Shown here piece after piece: positions 43,540 through 52,636 of a stretch of 64,000 bases of DNA. The notes under the pieces are model-generated. The model was not told the DNA's origin, did not search any database, and saw nothing but the letters and a program-made list of their open reading frames with translations. The translations under genes and the position numbers were made by a program. Location of the stretch: NCBI GenBank assembly GCA_001769855.1, contig MEPP01000026.1, positions 96,634 to 160,633 on the forward strand, written 5' to 3'. Within the stretch, counting starts at the first letter, position 1. Each line of letters opens with the position of its first letter. The DNA comes from Bdellovibrionales bacterium GWA2_49_15. GTDB lineage: Bacteria > Bdellovibrionota > Bacteriovoracia > Bacteriovoracales > Bacteriovoracaceae.

Positions 43540-44067
43540 ATGCCGATCAGATCAAAAATTCGTACTATTCCCAATTACCCAAAGCCTGGGATCATGTTTC
43601 GTGATATCACGACCTTGCTGAAGGATCGTGAGGGGTTTGCCATGACCATTGATCAGCTTTGTGCTCGTTATTCCGGTAAAAGAATAGATGTTATAGCGGG
43701 AATTGAAGCACGAGGATTTATCATTGGTGCTGCGATGGCCCTGCGTATGAAACTTGGTTTTGTTCCTATCCGCAAGAAAGGGAAGTTGCCTGGACCCACC
43801 ATCGGAGTCTCCTATAAGTTAGAATATGGGGAAGACCATATTGAGATACACCAGGATGCAATTCAAAAAGGTGAACGCGTACTCTTGGTTGATGATCTTA
43901 TCGCTACAGGGGGCACGGCCCTTGGTGCAGCGGAGTTGATCCGGCGAATTGGCGGGGAACTGATTGAGGCATGTTTTATCGTCGACCTCCCCGAACTTAA
44001 AGGGGGAGAGAAATTGCGGCAAAACGGCATTCCCTACTTCTCTTTAGTGGATTTTGAAGGAGAATAG
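43540..44067 (+). CDS. apt: Adenine phosphoribosyltransferase
   Basis: A 175-residue type I phosphoribosyltransferase with [14 protein letters not shown] at the N terminus, GIEARGFI, and the PRPP-binding motif [17 protein letters not shown]. It converts adenine and PRPP to AMP. The ATG at 43540, 10 bases after the receiver stop and behind a run AAGGGGGGG, matches the family N terminus; longer in-frame versions run into the receiver gene. Confidence 0.92.
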   Translation: MPIRSKIRTIPNYPKPGIMFRDITTLLKDREGFAMTIDQLCARYSGKRIDVIAGIEARGFIIGAAMALRMKLGFVPIRKKGKLPGPTIGVSYKLEYGEDHIEIHQDAIQKGERVLLVDDLIATGGTALGAAELIRRIGGELIEACFIVDLPELKGGEKLRQNGIPYFSLVDFEGE

Positions 44068-44178
44068 GCCCTTTTTAGTTGTCATTATGGGCCGTTTGGG
44101 ACTATTATGCCCCGCGCTTGGGGGCCCTGTGCCTCGATTTTGATTATACATTTTGAATAGTTTGTAAGGAGTAGCGTC

Positions 44179-44265
44179 ATGGCCGCCCGTAAAAAAGCAA
44201 AAAATCGTCATCATTGCCGTCGTTTAGCTCGTAAGCGTAAGCTTATGAAAAATCACAATAAATAA
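44179..44265 (+). CDS. 28-residue highly basic protein
   Basis: Sequence start MAARKKAKNRHHCRR and end KLMKNHNK: 15 of 28 residues are Lys, Arg or His, with one Cys. AAGGAG (44166-44171) lies seven bases upstream, and an AT-rich promoter-like stretch precedes it. The composition resembles very small ribosomal or rRNA-associated proteins (the COX24/AURKAIP1-like or bTHX kind), but no confident match can be made. It is a gene easily missed by length cut-offs. Confidence 0.55.
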   Translation: MAARKKAKNRHHCRRLARKRKLMKNHNK

Positions 44266-44380
44266 ACAAAGCTAACGCTTTTTCGTAAATTGTTGAGACC
44301 TTTTAGCGGGTACTTTTTCCTTTAATTTTGCCTACATTTAAGTCGATAGGTGGATGAGTCTTATTACCGGGAGTTCTCCT

Positions 44381-47236
44381 GTGATTCGTCCAAAAATGGC
44401 TGTGCAAAAAATTCTCCTGATTTTTTTTCTACTAGCTTCGTGCTCGACACCTGTTTCTCAGCAGGCCCTGCGTCGACCCGCAAACGATCCAAAAAATCTT
44501 GCTTTTATCCGTAACAAAGATTTTATGGATGCCAAGCTGTATCACTTTAAGGGACCGCTGGCCTTCCCACCTGTCCGATGGATTGTTGAGATTGTGGCCA
44601 GGAAAAAGGCCAAAGAGTTTCTCAAAGACCTCCCGCTCGACAAAGCTGTGTATGAACGCATTATGGACAAGCTGAAGGATCATAAGTTTATGGTCCAGTT
44701 TATCCCCTTTCTCTTGGCCATTAAAGATATGTACATGGCCCGGGAAAAAGACAAGAAAAGAAATTTTGAGAATCACATTAAAAAATATTGGCCAGACTCA
44801 GGTGCCTTGCCCGGTTTGAAACATTCCCTTTTTACCTATGTCGGAAAAACCAAAAAGTCAGTGGAGGATAAGGATAAAAGTGCAGCGTCGCCCGGAATGT
44901 CTAAGAAAATGATTGCGAAATTTGTCACGCTCGTTGATGCCGTAATGTTTAAAGATATCGACTTTCGATTAGGGATGAAACCGGTATTGGCCGATGAAAG
45001 AGTCGCCGCTGCCATGCCTTCGGTTAAAGCGCTCATGGAGCAGGTCGTAGAAGAATTTGAAATTCCAGAAACATATAAAGAGATTGTCACCGGCATTATC
45101 AATGAGCCACGACGATTGGAAGTTCTTACGGTGTCTCTAAGTGAGATCATCTTAAAAACCATCTATAGCAACTACCAGATGTTTGCTCGCCAGTATCATC
45201 GTGAAGAGATTCTTAAAGATTGGTTTTTGCGCGAGGTTGAGAAAAAAGATAGTACCGAGGTGTGGGACTATCTGCGTGAATCAATGAATGAGAGGAGATA
45301 TGCTGTCCATATTGTCGTTGATGGTTTGCAAGGTGGATTAGTTGAAGCCTTGGTTAATCTAAATCCCAATGATCCTTTTTTGCCTGGCATCTATCAGGAG
45401 CATCAAACGCGTGACTCTTTGAAGCCAAAAAATATTCCTTTTAAGGAAACAGATAAGCAGCAGTTGGATTTTCTGAAGTATATTGTTGAAGGTCCAGAAA
45501 GGTTTGATCACCCCCAATATCTGCCCTTTTTTAAGGAGCTTTATTCGAAATACAAAAATGGAATTGCCATGAATGGCATCTCGACGACTCCTACAATTAG
45601 TGTCAGAAATATTCCAATGGCGACTACAGGAGCTGCAGCCGATGGTCCCGGGGGAACATTGCTGCCAAATTTCCACTATGTGGATAGAAAAAAAGATCGT
45701 GCCTATTACTTCTTTGGTAACGATGCTCTTCGGATAGAAGATCTGGCCAATGAAAACGGTTTGAAGACACTATTTCAACGTCTGCCGTATTTAAATACAC
45801 TTAACTGTAATAATCAGTTTGGGCTTGGAGCAGATATGCTCTTTGACCCCCTCATTAATATTGCCGTCGGTGAATCTTCCCGAGACTTTGGAGAAATTAT
45901 TTGTTTGGCCGATCTTGAAAGAAGAATGGAGCATGAAAAACGCGCAACGGAAATTAGGAAACGGCTCCTCGGCTATGAGCAACAAGTAAAGCAATGGCAG
46001 CGCATGCGACGGGCCTTTAATGATGATGCCCGTAGAAGCCCGATGCCGTCTGTCAGGGCCCTCGTGCGTGAGCTGGCTGAGCATGAAAATGCCGGGATGC
46101 CTACCTATATGGCAATGTATGTGGCGTGGCCTGATCACTTTGCGCATTTTAAAGGTCCATTTAGTGATGAAATTATTTCACCCACCGGCGAGCTGAATCG
46201 CTTGGACTACTGGTTAGGCCGGGTTCGCGATGTCTATAAAAATGCCGGCATCTTCGACAAAACAATATGGGGCTTGGCAGGTGATCATGGACTTACTCCC
46301 GTGTACTACCTGCTCAATCCCGAAATTGTCGTTTTTGATAAAATGAAGCATGAGGGAACAGATCTTCTGGTTCGCAAAATATCAAGCGATGAAGGTGAGG
46401 GGCCAAAGCTTAACCATCCTTTTAAACCAAATTCGGTAAAAGGAGTTGATGTGGTGATTGCCTCAACTGCCGGTGGCAACTACATGATCGACTTTTTTGT
46501 CGATCAGGCCGAAAACTGGGCACGTCAACCGCTGTATGAAGATATTCGCCACCTGAAGTTAATCAGCGGTCAGGTGGTTGATATGATTTCCGAGCTTGCC
46601 ACAAGGTTGGAAGATACTTTGGATTATTTTGTAGTCAGGGAACATAAGTGCACGATTCAGGCCTGCGACGTAAAAGTAGGGAGGATGGAAGGAGATAAGC
46701 TGGCGGAGGCCAGCATCTACAGGCGAGGCGATCGCATGTTTTATAGCTACAGTGATGTCGACCTATTGGATGTGGGAAAGTTAAATCACTATCGCAAGAT
46801 CAAGGATGAATATATCTATCATGAGTTGGTTGAAAAATGCCTGACACGTGCGGACGTCAACAACATTGGCTCATGGTGCTTTGAAGATGAGTGGCGACTT
46901 TTGACCTCGTACACAGAACGTCCCGATTCGGTAGCACAGTTGGCGCATCTCTATGATTCAGACTTGGCCGGTACAGTTAATCTTTTTCCAAGACAAGGAA
47001 TTGGATATAACTCCAAAGTCCCGGGGCGGCACGCCGGGGAATACTATCACGAGAAAGATGCTCTTGTGGCGGTATGGGGTACCAATGTTAATCCTCCTAC
47101 GCGATTAAAATCCGAGCAAAATGGCTCGATGCCGGTTGTCCTTTATGAATATTTGTCAGGAAAGAAGGCCTATCGTGGACAAGATGGCTGGGGATTTGAT
47201 TCCTTTATTGAGAAGTTGAATATAAACTTTAAGTAG
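44381..47236 (+). CDS. Large type I phosphodiesterase/alkaline phosphatase-superfamily lipoprotein
   Basis: A 951-residue lipoprotein: signal ending LLASC, an alpha-rich N-terminal third (about 40-300) without a name, then a phosphodiesterase/nucleotide pyrophosphatase domain with metal residues in HIVVDGLQG, DHFAHFKG and LAGDHGLTP; the nucleophile Thr is probably in STTPTIS. Such enzymes hydrolyse phosphodiesters or release phosphoethanolamine-type groups. GTG 44381 is chosen since GGGAG lies seven bases upstream; ATG 44354 and 44396 are alternatives. The bpt gene starts on its last base. Confidence 0.68.
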   Translation: MIRPKMAVQKILLIFFLLASCSTPVSQQALRRPANDPKNLAFIRNKDFMDAKLYHFKGPLAFPPVRWIVEIVARKKAKEFLKDLPLDKAVYERIMDKLKDHKFMVQFIPFLLAIKDMYMAREKDKKRNFENHIKKYWPDSGALPGLKHSLFTYVGKTKKSVEDKDKSAASPGMSKKMIAKFVTLVDAVMFKDIDFRLGMKPVLADERVAAAMPSVKALMEQVVEEFEIPETYKEIVTGIINEPRRLEVLTVSLSEIILKTIYSNYQMFARQYHREEILKDWFLREVEKKDSTEVWDYLRESMNERRYAVHIVVDGLQGGLVEALVNLNPNDPFLPGIYQEHQTRDSLKPKNIPFKETDKQQLDFLKYIVEGPERFDHPQYLPFFKELYSKYKNGIAMNGISTTPTISVRNIPMATTGAAADGPGGTLLPNFHYVDRKKDRAYYFFGNDALRIEDLANENGLKTLFQRLPYLNTLNCNNQFGLGADMLFDPLINIAVGESSRDFGEIICLADLERRMEHEKRATEIRKRLLGYEQQVKQWQRMRRAFNDDARRSPMPSVRALVRELAEHENAGMPTYMAMYVAWPDHFAHFKGPFSDEIISPTGELNRLDYWLGRVRDVYKNAGIFDKTIWGLAGDHGLTPVYYLLNPEIVVFDKMKHEGTDLLVRKISSDEGEGPKLNHPFKPNSVKGVDVVIASTAGGNYMIDFFVDQAENWARQPLYEDIRHLKLISGQVVDMISELATRLEDTLDYFVVREHKCTIQACDVKVGRMEGDKLAEASIYRRGDRMFYSYSDVDLLDVGKLNHYRKIKDEYIYHELVEKCLTRADVNNIGSWCFEDEWRLLTSYTERPDSVAQLAHLYDSDLAGTVNLFPRQGIGYNSKVPGRHAGEYYHEKDALVAVWGTNVNPPTRLKSEQNGSMPVVLYEYLSGKKAYRGQDGWGFDSFIEKLNINFK

Positions 47237-47928
47237 TGATTTATCTTCGACCTCCACAGCTTACAGAAAGCTTTGAGTGTCCCTACGGAAAAGGGACGAA
47301 GGCAATCTATCAAGATTTTGTCGCCATTGACATTGCCAAGAGTGATTTAGACAACCTCTTGGCAGAGGGATGGCGAAAATTCGGACCATATTTTTTTGTT
47401 CCAAGCTGTCACGAGTGCACTGCATGCATCCCTATTCGGCTGGATTTATCTCGTGTTATTTTAAGTCAATCTCAGCGGCGAATTATTAAAAAGAATTTGG
47501 ATTTAAGAGTCGTTTCCGGGCCGTTGAATTTTCGGCCTGAGATTTTTGATTTGTACATGGAATTTCAACGGGCCCGCTTTAATAAAACGGAAAATGATGT
47601 AGAGCTGTTTTACCAATCTTTTTACCTGGTTTCGAAGTACGGCAACCAAATTGAATACTTCGATCAAGAAAGATTAGTAGGCGTGGGATTTGTTGATGTT
47701 ACCGATACGGGGATGAGCAGTGTGTACTTTTTCTGGAAACCCCAAGAATATAAAAGGTCCCTGGGAATTTTTAGCATTTTGCGTGAGATTGAATTCGCCC
47801 AAGATCTGCAGCTTAAATTTTATTATTTAGGCTACGCCTTAGAAGGACTTCCAAGTATGAGTTATAAATTTCAATTTAAACCCCATCAGCTTTATAATTG
47901 GAAGCTGCGACAGTGGGAGAATACATAA
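47236..47928 (+). CDS. bpt: Aspartate/glutamate leucyltransferase (Bpt)
   Basis: A 230-residue Ate/Bpt-family aminoacyl-tRNA-protein transferase, with PYGKGTKAIYQDF, the cysteine-rich VPSCHECTACIPIR, and FYYLGYALEGLPSMSYKFQFKP near the end. It adds Leu (Bpt) or Arg (Ate) from tRNA to acidic N-termini, marking proteins for the N-end rule; size and bacterial origin favour Bpt. GTG start overlaps the phosphodiesterase stop by one base. It is followed by gluQ after 4 bases. Confidence 0.85.
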   Translation: MIYLRPPQLTESFECPYGKGTKAIYQDFVAIDIAKSDLDNLLAEGWRKFGPYFFVPSCHECTACIPIRLDLSRVILSQSQRRIIKKNLDLRVVSGPLNFRPEIFDLYMEFQRARFNKTENDVELFYQSFYLVSKYGNQIEYFDQERLVGVGFVDVTDTGMSSVYFFWKPQEYKRSLGIFSILREIEFAQDLQLKFYYLGYALEGLPSMSYKFQFKPHQLYNWKLRQWENT

Positions 47929-47932
47929 CCCT

Positions 47933-48817
47933 ATGGAGAAATGGACGAGATTCGCGCCTACACCCAGTGGTTACATCCATATGGGTAATGCCTTGAATTT
48001 TTTTTTAATCTGGGCATGGGCCAAGCGGGAACGGATGTCAATTGCACTTCGAATTGATGATATTGATCGATCACGTTTTCGAGTGGAGTATCTTGACGAC
48101 ATCTTTGCCGCCCTCGACTGGCTCAAGCTTGAGCATCACTTCGGCCCAGTTTCCCCTGATGATTTCTTGCGGAACTATACTCAAAATATGCGCATGGAAA
48201 AATATCTCGACGCGGCCAGGGCATTGTTGGCTTCCGGCCTTGCATACTATTGCAACTGTTCTCGAAGAAAAATCGAAGAAAGATTTGGTACCAGCAGCTA
48301 TCAAGGATATTGTCGTGACAAGCACCTGAAAGACGGTACATTGCGACTAAATCTGGAAAATTGCTACGTCGCAAAATTCCTCGACAATGAAAGCTTTCAC
48401 GAATTCCTAAAAGAAATCGGTGATTTTGCTCTTGTCGACCGTGATGTTCGCGCGACCTATCAGCTCGTTTCCGTCATCGATGATGTTCACCTGGGTATCA
48501 CCCATATTATGCGTGGAGAAGATTTACTGGCCTCCACGAAAGTGCAAAGACTCTTGGCCAAAACTCTGAATCTTGCCTCTTTTTCTAGCATGACCTTTCG
48601 CTTTCACCCTTTGGTTCGATCACCTGACGGTCACAAGTTATCGAAGAGTGAGGGTGCTTTCGCGCTCCAGAATCTGTATCGAAAAGCAGCTAGTCCTACA
48701 GAATTTTATCTCTGGGCCTCGGGCGTACTTGGTGTAGCGGAAAAATGCGAATCGGCCGAACAATTGGCCGATTCGCTGGCACAGAACTTTTTTGAAAATG
48801 ATTTTCTTCGCTTTTAA
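47933..48817 (+). CDS. gluQ: Glutamyl-Q tRNA(Asp) synthetase (GluQ-RS)
   Basis: A 294-residue truncated glutamyl-tRNA synthetase: HMGN in place of HIGH (TPSGYIHMGNA), zinc ligands CNC...Y...C (about 105-124), DDxxLGITHIMRGEDLL and KLSKS (HKLSKSEG). It lacks the anticodon-binding domain, as GluQ-RS does, and attaches Glu to queuosine in tRNA-Asp. The queuosine pathway must then exist elsewhere. Its stop shares TTAA with the convergent secreted-protein gene. Confidence 0.82.
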   Translation: MEKWTRFAPTPSGYIHMGNALNFFLIWAWAKRERMSIALRIDDIDRSRFRVEYLDDIFAALDWLKLEHHFGPVSPDDFLRNYTQNMRMEKYLDAARALLASGLAYYCNCSRRKIEERFGTSSYQGYCRDKHLKDGTLRLNLENCYVAKFLDNESFHEFLKEIGDFALVDRDVRATYQLVSVIDDVHLGITHIMRGEDLLASTKVQRLLAKTLNLASFSSMTFRFHPLVRSPDGHKLSKSEGAFALQNLYRKAASPTEFYLWASGVLGVAEKCESAEQLADSLAQNFFENDFLRF

Positions 48818-49296
48818 TAGAAGAGATCAATACTCGAAATACCCCAGCGATAAATATTCAGCTTCAGTCGTGAAACCTTGCGTCCGTCTTTGCTCAAAAA
48901 CCATGTATCACCGTCGCGTTCGAGATCAAGCACAACTTTTTTATACACGTTAGAAGAGAGTAGATTGTATTCTTTTAGATAAACTAGCTCGAGCCTGCCG
49001 CCAGTGTATAAGCTAAAATTCACAGCGCGAATGCTGAGAACGTCCTGCCCGCTATCACGGTACAACACCTTACTTCTGCCATCGATATCGGCAACAGTGA
49101 CATAGATGCGGGTGGAAGAGGTTGAGAACGCAAGGCCTTTTAAATCACTGACATCAGTTAGTTCGGCTGCAAAGCGCAGGACCCCACCATTATCACTTCG
49201 TTCGACACGGGCAAGTATTTGCTCTTTGGCCATGGCATTTGAAAGTGACATGGTGAAAAACAACATAAAAGTTCCTAGCAGTGCAAGTATTCTCAT
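48814..49296 (-). CDS. Secreted protein of unknown function
   Basis: A 160-residue protein with a signal peptide (MRILALLGTFMLFFTMSLSNAMA) and a mature domain of alternating hydrophobic residues, probably all-beta. It ends in SLYTGGRLELVYLKEYNLLS and KVVLDLERDGDTWFL strands. I recognise no family. It is transcribed left, ahead of gluQ in the opposite sense, with the stop codons overlapping. Confidence 0.5.
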   Translation of the reverse strand: MRILALLGTFMLFFTMSLSNAMAKEQILARVERSDNGGVLRFAAELTDVSDLKGLAFSTSSTRIYVTVADIDGRSKVLYRDSGQDVLSIRAVNFSLYTGGRLELVYLKEYNLLSSNVYKKVVLDLERDGDTWFLSKDGRKVSRLKLNIYRWGISSIDLFY

Positions 49297-49433
49297 TTTT
49301 CCTCCTCATTTTTCCAAAACAACGTGAGTGAACCCTCGCACGAAGTCGGCCCATGAAGAATATTAGGTTGTAATATTTATACGGAAATTCTCCTCTTTTT
49401 GATGATTTGTAAGAAAGAATTAGAATAATTTAT

Positions 49434-50375
49434 CTACTCAAGATAGACGGGACCAAGATTGAACAAGAGTGGGGCGTACTGGCCAAATTTCGCATGAAGG
49501 CTCACAGCTTCCTCTGCCATAACGGGACAGGTGTATTTGTGGGCAGGATCAAGCTGCTCGTAGGAAAGCTGCACTTTGAACACTTTCTCGGCCAGTTCCT
49601 TTGTTCTAAATTTCGAGCAGTTCACGGCTTCATCCCAGGAATCATCAATGTAAATTGAAAAATCAATCGACGTGTTTTGCACCCAGCGTCCCCGGCTGCA
49701 AATGACATAAGGGCCTGAGGGTTTCTCAAATTCCAAGGGGTCAGGGTACTTCATGAGGATGTGATTCCAAAAAAAGAGTCCTTTGAAATTAGCTGCCAAG
49801 TCAGCATAGCTCATGATTCCTGTCATTACGGCACCGAGAAAGTTTTCTTCGGAAGACAGACCAAAATTCAACGCATCCAACACACTTTTGCCTTCCTTGT
49901 GAATCATGTCGTAATAGGCACGTCCGCGTCCAAAAAAATGTTCAAACTTGTCTGTGCCAATTTGGTGACCGTTATAGTTCACGACTGGAGAAGCGCTGTC
50001 ATAAACTTTGGCCATGATGCCTATGACAATTGAGTCACCCCCGTCGAAGTCACGATAGATCGAATGCTTGAATGGGATTTTGCGACTAACCAGGCCCTTG
50101 CCTTTGTATAGTTTGCGCGTAAAGCGATCGGTGTAGTGATTTTTAAAAGAACGTTTCAATGATTTAAAAAGCGCCTTCTCATTACAGGGTTTGGATGAGC
50201 GATTGGCGGTTCGCAGAGCGTTTTGAAATTCTTGATTGGCCCAGGCATTAATCGTGTTCTTTTCATCTTTCAGAGGATTGTAACGAAATTGAAAATTATC
50301 AATTTCCGCCGCCAAGCTGGACATGCCCCAAGCTGTGAATGCGACAATAATGATTGTAAAGCGCCAGTATCTCAT
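49434..50375 (-). CDS. Exported protein with DKFEHFFGRG motif
   Basis: A 313-residue protein with an N-terminal signal or anchor (about 6-22) and six scattered cysteines (NRSSKPC, YVICSR, VNCSK, YTCPV). A central GTDKFEHFFGRGRAYYD and following SSEENFLGAVMTGIMSYADL recall the DKFxHF element of YfiM/DUF2279-type envelope proteins, but the similarity is weak. The upstream region holds a 12-bp inverted repeat shared with the phospholipase gene. Function unknown. Confidence 0.5.
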   Translation of the reverse strand: MRYWRFTIIIVAFTAWGMSSLAAEIDNFQFRYNPLKDEKNTINAWANQEFQNALRTANRSSKPCNEKALFKSLKRSFKNHYTDRFTRKLYKGKGLVSRKIPFKHSIYRDFDGGDSIVIGIMAKVYDSASPVVNYNGHQIGTDKFEHFFGRGRAYYDMIHKEGKSVLDALNFGLSSEENFLGAVMTGIMSYADLAANFKGLFFWNHILMKYPDPLEFEKPSGPYVICSRGRWVQNTSIDFSIYIDDSWDEAVNCSKFRTKELAEKVFKVQLSYEQLDPAHKYTCPVMAEEAVSLHAKFGQYAPLLFNLGPVYLE

Positions 50376-50402
50376 AGACCTTCAGTTTACCTCTTTCCAC
50401 CC

Positions 50403-50461
50403 TGTGAACAGAGAGTATTGGTAATATTTATAGGATGATTTGCGGCAAGTCTCTGTTCACA
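50403..50461. repeat. Perfect 12-bp inverted repeat in a divergent promoter region
   Basis: TGTGAACAGAGA (50403-50414) and TCTCTGTTCACA (50450-50461) are exact reverse complements, separated by 35 AT-rich bases that include promoter-like hexamers. The element lies between two divergent exported-protein genes and looks like a looped operator. The outer TGTGA/TCACA recalls CRP half-sites, but the distance does not. Confidence 0.55.
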
Positions 50462-50492
50462 CATACAATCCAGGGTATTTTGGAGAGTTATT

Positions 50493-51881
50493 ATGAGAAG
50501 TTTTGTAATTTTATTGGTTTATGTCCTCATCTTGGGCGCAACCCCTTTTCATGCCAGTGCCCAACTTGATGATATCCCGTTTGAGGATATTCCTAGACCG
50601 GGTGGTGTTGATGAAGTCCGTCGAATTGTCGATCAAGCTATTCGTGAGAATCATGAACGAATGGATCGTCTGCGGGCCGAGAGGAAGGGCTGGTTTGATC
50701 GCCAGGCCTTGGATGGGCACACAATTGAGGTTGTCCCAGATGGCCCGACTCTTTTACAGAAGCGTCTTGAATCTATCAGGAGTGCCCAAAGGTCAATTTA
50801 TCTTTCAACATTTATTTTCGATTCGGACGAGACGGGATTGCAAGTTGCGAAGGCATTGTGTCTTCGGGCCAAACAAGGTGTGGATGTTCGGATTCTCGTT
50901 GATTCATTTGGCTCAAAGAAATTTTATAATGGATATGCCGATCGCATGAGAAACTGTGGTGCGGGTATTTTGTTGTTTAATCCGCCTTCATGGGGGCTAA
51001 ATGCCATTGCCTACGTCATACATGAAAAAATTCTGGTCGTTGATGGCGAAACCGTCCATCTTGGCGGAAATGGTGTGCAGAACTCTTACCATCATGTTCA
51101 GCCCGCACATAAATTTTTTCATGATATTGACGTTAAAATAAAAGGCCCGGTCGCCTGCTGGTTTCATAAGAAGTTTATTGAAACTTACCGTGAGTCCCGT
51201 TCTTGGGATTCTCCGCCTGACGTGCTTGGAAGTGGCGGGCGTAGTGAGCAGTATGAAAACTTTCTGTTTGGAGATAGTTCCTATGAGGATTGTACTGATA
51301 AAATGTTTGGAAATGCTAAAGTTGTACCAGTTTATAGCAATCCTCTGTTTTCTAAGAAGCGCCCAATTTTTGAGACCTATGTTGATGCATTTCTTGCATC
51401 CGAAAACGAAATTAAACTCTATTCCCCTTATTTCGTTCCTCATGATGGCTTCTTGTCCGCGCTTCTTTGGGCCCGCAAAAATAATATCAAAGTTACTGTC
51501 ATGACGAACTCAATAGAATCCAATGACGAAGGAACCGGTGTTCTGGTTGCCATGGTTTACCGCATAGGTAAGCTTGTGAAGGCAGGCGTAGACATTCGCT
51601 TATGGAAGGGCCCCGATACACTTCATCGAAAATCTGGTATTTATGACGGGAAATGGGCCTACGTTGGTTCTGATAATTTGGATTCCCGCGGTCACAAATA
51701 CAGCTCTGAGTCGATTGCCTTCAGTAATGATCGGAATTTTGTTGAACGTATTAATCAAGAGTTTGAGGCCGATCTGCAAAATACCATCCCTATTACCCGA
51801 GATTACATGCGTCGAATTCTTGAAACACAATCTAAATTCAAGCGCTGGATGATCGAAAAAATTCTGGTTGATTATTTCTAG
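50493..51881 (+). CDS. Secreted phospholipase D-like protein
   Basis: A 462-residue protein with a signal peptide (MRSFVILLVYVLILGATPFHASA) and two HxKx4D motifs: HEKILVVDGETVHLGGNG and HRKSGIYDGKWAYVGSDN. This is the cardiolipin synthase/PLD superfamily arrangement, but with export to the periplasm or beyond, where it could attack or remodel phospholipids. TTTTGGAGAG lies upstream of the ATG. A methyltransferase gene follows after 20 bases. Confidence 0.78.
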   Translation: MRSFVILLVYVLILGATPFHASAQLDDIPFEDIPRPGGVDEVRRIVDQAIRENHERMDRLRAERKGWFDRQALDGHTIEVVPDGPTLLQKRLESIRSAQRSIYLSTFIFDSDETGLQVAKALCLRAKQGVDVRILVDSFGSKKFYNGYADRMRNCGAGILLFNPPSWGLNAIAYVIHEKILVVDGETVHLGGNGVQNSYHHVQPAHKFFHDIDVKIKGPVACWFHKKFIETYRESRSWDSPPDVLGSGGRSEQYENFLFGDSSYEDCTDKMFGNAKVVPVYSNPLFSKKRPIFETYVDAFLASENEIKLYSPYFVPHDGFLSALLWARKNNIKVTVMTNSIESNDEGTGVLVAMVYRIGKLVKAGVDIRLWKGPDTLHRKSGIYDGKWAYVGSDNLDSRGHKYSSESIAFSNDRNFVERINQEFEADLQNTIPITRDYMRRILETQSKFKRWMIEKILVDYF

Positions 51882-51901
51882 AAAGAAAATAGTATTGCAC
51901 T

Positions 51902-52633
51902 ATGGATACTCAAGGACTCAAAGCATATTACGATCAGGCATTTAAAAAAAAATTGGAAAGCACTCCGGGTGAATGTCTATGCTCGCCATCACTTTTGGCA
52001 TGGACCGATGCTAACTCCTCGATTTGGTATAAAAATGATCCTATGCTCGCTATTGAATTGGGCTGCGGTGCTAAATCAGTTTTAGTTGAGCTATCTTTGC
52101 CAGAAAAATCTAAATGTTTTGGTGTCGATTTTTCTCGTGTCACGATTGATCATGCGCTCCTGAATTCCCAGAATGATAAAATCGTGTATGAGTGCTTTGA
52201 TGTGCTGGAGATGGACACACATCTGTCCGTGAAAAACTTCGATTTTGATCTCGTTATCGATGGGCATCTCTTCCACTGCTTGACGAACGAACGTGTCCGT
52301 CAACAATATCTCTCGTCAGTTCTGCGTAAATTACAAGTTAAGCGAGGATATTTTGTTTTAGAGTGTATGGTTGAGACCGGGCCGCTTGCCTTTGCCGATG
52401 ATTTTCTATTTTTGGAAGACGTACGTGTTTTATTACAGCAGATTGGCAAGAATGCGGTTCCAGTCCGGTACATCCCGCGTATTGATCAGCTACTTGAGCA
52501 GTTCAAGCAAAGTGGATTTAAGATTGTTAAATTTCTTTGTCCGCCGGGGTGGAAAATCATTGCTGATAGTCGGAGAGTTGAGCCTATTGATGGTGATCCC
52601 GGACTTGCTCGATTCTTACTTGCGCCAATGTAA
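51902..52633 (+). CDS. Class I SAM-dependent methyltransferase
   Basis: A 243-residue Rossmann methyltransferase with motif I AIELGCGAKSVLVEL (about 45-58), acidic CFGVDFS and a later DLVIDGHLFHCL (motif IV region). No substrate-specific part is recognised; small-molecule methylation is possible. It follows the phospholipase D gene in the same direction and converges with a CaiB-like gene, its stop being 3 bases away. Confidence 0.65.
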   Translation: MDTQGLKAYYDQAFKKKLESTPGECLCSPSLLAWTDANSSIWYKNDPMLAIELGCGAKSVLVELSLPEKSKCFGVDFSRVTIDHALLNSQNDKIVYECFDVLEMDTHLSVKNFDFDLVIDGHLFHCLTNERVRQQYLSSVLRKLQVKRGYFVLECMVETGPLAFADDFLFLEDVRVLLQQIGKNAVPVRYIPRIDQLLEQFKQSGFKIVKFLCPPGWKIIADSRRVEPIDGDPGLARFLLAPM

Positions 52634-52636
52634 TCG

